In this document: positions 61,188-64,000 of the stretch, piece by piece
Layout of the letters: each line of letters opens with the position of its first letter
How positions within the stretch are numbered: the stretch's first letter is position 1
Origin: an uncultured Vibrio sp.
Lineage (GTDB): Bacteria > Pseudomonadota > Gammaproteobacteria > Enterobacterales > Vibrionaceae
Assembly: GCA_947504195.1 (NCBI GenBank)
Contig: CANNGN010000006.1
Location: 62,001 to 126,000 of the forward strand
Direction of reading: 5' to 3'
DNA: 64,000 nucleotides
The notes under the pieces: generated by a model
What the model was told of the DNA's origin: nothing
What the model saw: the letters and a program-made list of their open reading frames with translations, nothing else
Database searches by the model: none
Translations under genes and position numbers: made by a program

Positions 61188-61775
61188 TTAGAGTTCAATA
61201 CCGATGTTGCTTGCTGCGGTATCTTTCAGTTCATCGCGAAGGTCTTTCATTAGGTCGACATCGCGAACTTCAGCGTCTTTCAATGGACGGTAAATGGCCC
61301 ATTGAATGTCCCACTCTTCACACACCGCTTCATTATCTTTTTGATTGTTATCAGAGATTTCGATTCCTTCGCGCGCTTCTTCGACTTGGGCAACGGTACG
61401 AGCAGAAATTTGGCTAACCTTTTGGACCGATTCTATGAGTAAGTCTCTGTCGAGTAGGGAGTGAAGCAATGTTGATAAAGCTTCGCAAGAATCAATAGCT
61501 GGGTAGACAAGGAAAATATCAGTTTCCTCAGGGCTAGGGATTAAAGTTTCAAGTTTCTCTAACTGTTTCTCAAAGTTAATCTTTGCGGTTTTTACAGTCA
61601 GAATCTCCCAAACGGCATCAAGGATATTTCGATAAATTCTAGCTTCGGCATAGTGAGTTTGTTGACAAAACAGAACGTAATTTGGATACATGCGTTCACA
61701 TAGACACGCCATAAAGGTAATCTGTTGCCAAGGTTCTAATTTCTCAAGGCGAATTTGGATTGGGTTTCTTAACAT
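61188..61775 (-). CDS. yjaG: YjaG family (DUF416) protein
   Basis: A 195-residue mostly helical protein with no membrane segment. Starting MLRNPIQIRLEKLEPWQQITFMACLCERMYPN-like (residues 1-32), it matches the DUF416/YjaG family, which lies beside hupA in many gammaproteobacteria. Function unknown. Here a dehydrogenase gene separates it from hupA. Confidence 0.88.
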   Translation of the reverse strand: MLRNPIQIRLEKLEPWQQITFMACLCERMYPNYVLFCQQTHYAEARIYRNILDAVWEILTVKTAKINFEKQLEKLETLIPSPEETDIFLVYPAIDSCEALSTLLHSLLDRDLLIESVQKVSQISARTVAQVEEAREGIEISDNNQKDNEAVCEEWDIQWAIYRPLKDAEVRDVDLMKDLRDELKDTAASNIGIEL

Positions 61776-61899
61776 GGGCTCATTATCATGAAGTCTAAGG
61801 ACTTGCGCAGTGTACTTTATTACCCCTGACTACCTCAAGGTGAGTTTGCCACTCTCATCAAGAGAATGTGTTGAGTGATTTAATGGAAAAGGAGAGAGC

Positions 61900-62826
61900 A
61901 TGAAAGGAATCAAAGATAAGTTCTACTTACTGACAGATGCCAATGAAGAGTATCAAACTGAACTTAAGCAATATGATTTACCGGGGTTGGAGCAAACCGA
62001 CATTATGAATGAAGCAACGGTTGTGATTGCAGATCCCCCGTTGGCTGCATTGCACCTAGATAAATTTGATAAACTAGAATGGTTACAGTCCACTTATGCT
62101 GGTGTTGATAAATTGATGCTGCCTGAATTAAGGCAAGATTATACGTTAACAAATGTTAAAGGAGTCTTTGGGCCATTAATTGCAGAGTATGTTATTGGAT
62201 ATTTGATTCAGCACTATCGTCATTTTCAGCAGTATCGTGAGCACCAATCGCAACAGCAATGGTCACCAATGCCATATCAAAGTTTACAAGGTAAGCGTAT
62301 GGTGATTTTAGGTACAGGAGTGATAGCTAAGCACTTAGCGAAAGTTGTTGCTCCGTTTGGTATTGATGCAATTGGTATTAACCGTTCTGGAATTCCGCCT
62401 AAGGACAATACATTTTCGGCTATTTATCATTTTTCAGAGTTAGAAATGGCATTGAAAAGTGCAGATATTGTGGTGAGTACGTTGCCTAATACTCCGGAGA
62501 CGAAACACATGCTTAATCGTGAATTCTTTAGTTGGTGCGACAATGTTGTCCTGTTTAATGTTGGGAGAGGTGCCAACTTGGCTGAAGATTCATTAATTTC
62601 CGCTATAGATTCTGGTCAAGTGGGACACGCGTACCTTGATGTATTTGAGCAAGAACCATTGAATTCCCATCATCCATTTTGGCATCACCCAAACATTACC
62701 ATTACACCACATATTGCAGCGTTGAGTTTTCCTCGTCATGTTATCAAAATATTTGCGACGAGCTATCAACGCTGGTCAATGGGACAAATGCCACAATTTG
62801 TCGTCGATTTTTCCAAAGGATATTAA
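61900..62826 (+). CDS. D-2-hydroxyacid dehydrogenase
   Basis: A 308-residue NAD(P)-dependent enzyme. The coenzyme loop LGTGVIAKHLA is near 137-147. Catalytic residues are the Arg in NVGRGAN near 227-233, the Glu in FEQEPLN near 249-255 and the His in TPHIAAL near 270-276. It reduces 2-oxoacids such as glyoxylate or hydroxypyruvate; GhrA-like, but substrate is not determined. Divergent from yjaG, 124 bases away, with GGAGAG before the ATG. Confidence 0.88.
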   Translation: MKGIKDKFYLLTDANEEYQTELKQYDLPGLEQTDIMNEATVVIADPPLAALHLDKFDKLEWLQSTYAGVDKLMLPELRQDYTLTNVKGVFGPLIAEYVIGYLIQHYRHFQQYREHQSQQQWSPMPYQSLQGKRMVILGTGVIAKHLAKVVAPFGIDAIGINRSGIPPKDNTFSAIYHFSELEMALKSADIVVSTLPNTPETKHMLNREFFSWCDNVVLFNVGRGANLAEDSLISAIDSGQVGHAYLDVFEQEPLNSHHPFWHHPNITITPHIAALSFPRHVIKIFATSYQRWSMGQMPQFVVDFSKGY

Positions 62827-63161
62827 AATGAGACTGAGAGATTATAGAGAAACTCTCAGCTTTATTGATTATCACACGGTGTATTTTGGAAGAAATTGCT
62901 CTAAATGTTATGAAAAAAACAGACTATTTCATTAATGATTTATTTTAGGCTCAGGTTTCGCCAAACTCATTGACACGTAAGATCTTTTCATTGATTAAGT
63001 TCTATTTGGTGTTAGTGGTATAAAAATGTGATATCTGCCTCATAATGTGGTGAAGTTTTAAATATTAAAGCAGATAAAAAGAGACAAACCTTTGCAACTC
63101 AGGGGCTTTATGATTTAGAGTAGTTCAAGTTCTAAAACTAACATATCTAAAGGGAAACCTA
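62827..63161 (+). promoter_or_regulatory. hupA upstream region with a stem-loop after the dehydrogenase gene
   Basis: A 335-base gap. A 7-base stem (62834-62840 with 62853-62859) followed by CTTTATT may be a weak terminator. The remaining 280 bases must contain the hupA promoter(s); a CATAAT -10 candidate lies near 63042 but no clear -35 accompanies it. AAGGGAAACC before hupA supplies the ribosome-binding site. Confidence 0.5.
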
Positions 63162-63434
63162 ATGAACAAGACTCAGTTAATCGATTTTATCGCAGAAAAA
63201 GCAGATCTTTCAAAAGTACAAGCCAAAGCAGCGTTAGAAGCAACGCTAGGTGCTGTCGAAGGCGCTCTTAAAGAAGGTGACCAAGTTCAACTTATCGGTT
63301 TCGGTACTTTTAAAGTAAATCACCGTGCAGCTCGTACTGGCCGCAATCCTAAAACAGGTGAAGAAATTCAAATTTCAGCGGCTAATGTACCTGCTTTTGT
63401 AGCCGGTAAAGCGCTGAAAGAATCAGTAAACTAA
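63162..63434 (+). CDS. hupA: DNA-binding protein HU-alpha
   Basis: A 90-residue HU protein: [18 protein letters not shown] start, GFGTFKV near 46-52 and the DNA-inserting arm [15 protein letters not shown] near 54-68. It bends DNA nonspecifically and compacts the nucleoid. Neighbouring yjaG and a DUF1481 gene indicate hupA rather than hupB. Confidence 0.96.
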   Translation: MNKTQLIDFIAEKADLSKVQAKAALEATLGAVEGALKEGDQVQLIGFGTFKVNHRAARTGRNPKTGEEIQISAANVPAFVAGKALKESVN

Positions 63435-63443
63435 TCCAGTTTC

Positions 63444-63473
63444 TACGCCAAAGTTTGTCTTAATTTTGGCGTA
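63444..63473 (+). terminator. Stem-loop after hupA
   Basis: A 9-base perfect stem (63444-63452 with 63465-63473) and 12-base loop, only 9 bases before the DUF1481 start. The T-run is poor (TTCCTGTTT), so partial termination is likelier than full. Confidence 0.55.
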
Positions 63474-63482
63474 TTCCTGTTT

Positions 63483-64000
63483 ATGAACAAACACATCTAT
63501 TTTCTGCCAACACTACTCATCTCTACTGTCTTAATTGGTTGTTCTTCAAGCGATGGTCTTGAAAAACAATTGCGTACGTATACTGGCGGCAGCCGTATGG
63601 GTGATGCGACGAGTTTCTTTTGGTATACCGAAAACTTTTCATTGCCCTATGAAGGTTCTGATTACGTTACTTCAACCAATGACCAATGGTATCAAACTCA
63701 TTATCGTTGGCTCGAGAGTAATGTGAGTGAAATCGTACGTGAAGGCAGTGTGATTGTAGATGATAAATTGGTACCGTTTTCTTTGAATCTACGTTTTAAC
63801 TCGAAGGGCGAAGCTGTTTATCAGCAATATCGTGTCGATAGAAAAGTGAAACCGCTACAGGCGAATGCACTAAAGGCGTATTTGAAACAAGCGGAAGCTA
63901 TTGCTGAAACAACAAAAGCTCAAAGAGGGTTGGCGTTAATTCAGGGGTATTGGGACGGAAAACAATTTGAAACCTGCTCTGGCGAGGAATACGACAAGCT
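63483..64000 (+). CDS. DUF1481 (YjaH-like) lipoprotein, truncated by the window end
   Basis: The ATG at 63483 opens a frame that runs off the window after 172 codons. The N-terminus is a lipoprotein signal peptide with lipobox LIGC (Cys near 20) followed by SSSDG, which favours outer-membrane sorting. The following FFWYTENFSLP and WYQTHYRWLE regions fit the DUF1481 family, which lies after hupA in E. coli (yjaH) and vibrios. Function unknown. Confidence 0.85.
   Translation, partial: MNKHIYFLPTLLISTVLIGCSSSDGLEKQLRTYTGGSRMGDATSFFWYTENFSLPYEGSDYVTSTNDQWYQTHYRWLESNVSEIVREGSVIVDDKLVPFSLNLRFNSKGEAVYQQYRVDRKVKPLQANALKAYLKQAEAIAETTKAQRGLALIQGYWDGKQFETCSGEEYDK

Noticed and set aside
62828..62935. 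35-codon frame just after the D-2-hydroxyacid dehydrogenase gene
   Set aside because: It overlaps a stem-loop, has no clear ribosome-binding site and resembles nothing known; chance frame is likelier.

Overview
The window reads as chromosomal DNA from a Vibrio or close Vibrionaceae relative. Support comes from the housekeeping order (rsmD / ftsY-ftsE-ftsX-rpoH; ubiC-ubiA / plsB / dgkA / lexA; sthA / fabR-yijD / trmA / btuB; lpxL-lpxM, slmA, coaBC, radC, rpmB-rpmG, mutM; yjaG / hupA / DUF1481) and from an LPS core locus running from coaD to hldD with an O-antigen region beyond it. I see no IS element, CRISPR array, tRNA, rRNA or integron.

Layout. 1-2211: AT-rich non-coding DNA, a YhhN-like membrane protein and a secreted PL7 alginate lyase. 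2279-9045: rsmD, the ftsYEX-rpoH cell-division/heat-shock block, glpE-glpG and a secreted FliL-like protein; the rpoH-glpE gap carries a dense group of DnaA boxes. 9212-19062: ubiquinone entry genes, plsB/dgkA phospholipid genes, lexA with two tandem SOS boxes, a glutamine amidotransferase, sthA, fabR-yijD and trmA. 19257-21248: a cobalamin riboswitch and btuB, whose true start lies downstream of the aptamer. 21310-28299: lipid A acyltransferases, slmA, coaBC, radC, rpmB-rpmG, an unknown membrane-anchored protein and mutM.

28303-44402 is the LPS inner/outer core locus: a GT90 transferase, a YrbL-like protein, an unusual nucleotidyltransferase/kinase fusion, coaD, several glycosyltransferases, kdkA, waaA, a sulfotransferase, the O-antigen ligase waaL, waaF, ugd and hldD. 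A JUMPstart/ops leader (about 44573-44607) then precedes a strikingly AT-rich operon (44771-51355): wzm-wzt ABC exporter, a GlfT2-like galactofuranosyltransferase, glf, a second GlfT-like transferase and a methyltransferase. Together these predict a galactofuranose-containing O-chain exported by an ABC transporter whose Wzt lacks a carbohydrate-binding tail. 51452-55012 holds a WbpM-like 4,6-dehydratase, a WbpV-like 4-reductase and a small phosphoglycosyl transferase, which fit UDP-QuiNAc synthesis and transfer to undecaprenyl phosphate.

55071-60869 is a sulfate activation block: SLC13 transporter, then cysD-cysC-DHH phosphoesterase-cysN, the first three coding regions overlapping by TAATG. 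The DHH protein is a candidate for removing PAP, the by-product of PAPS use. With the sulfotransferase at 38971 this raises the possibility of sulfated LPS. The window ends with yjaG, a D-2-hydroxyacid dehydrogenase, hupA and a truncated DUF1481 lipoprotein.
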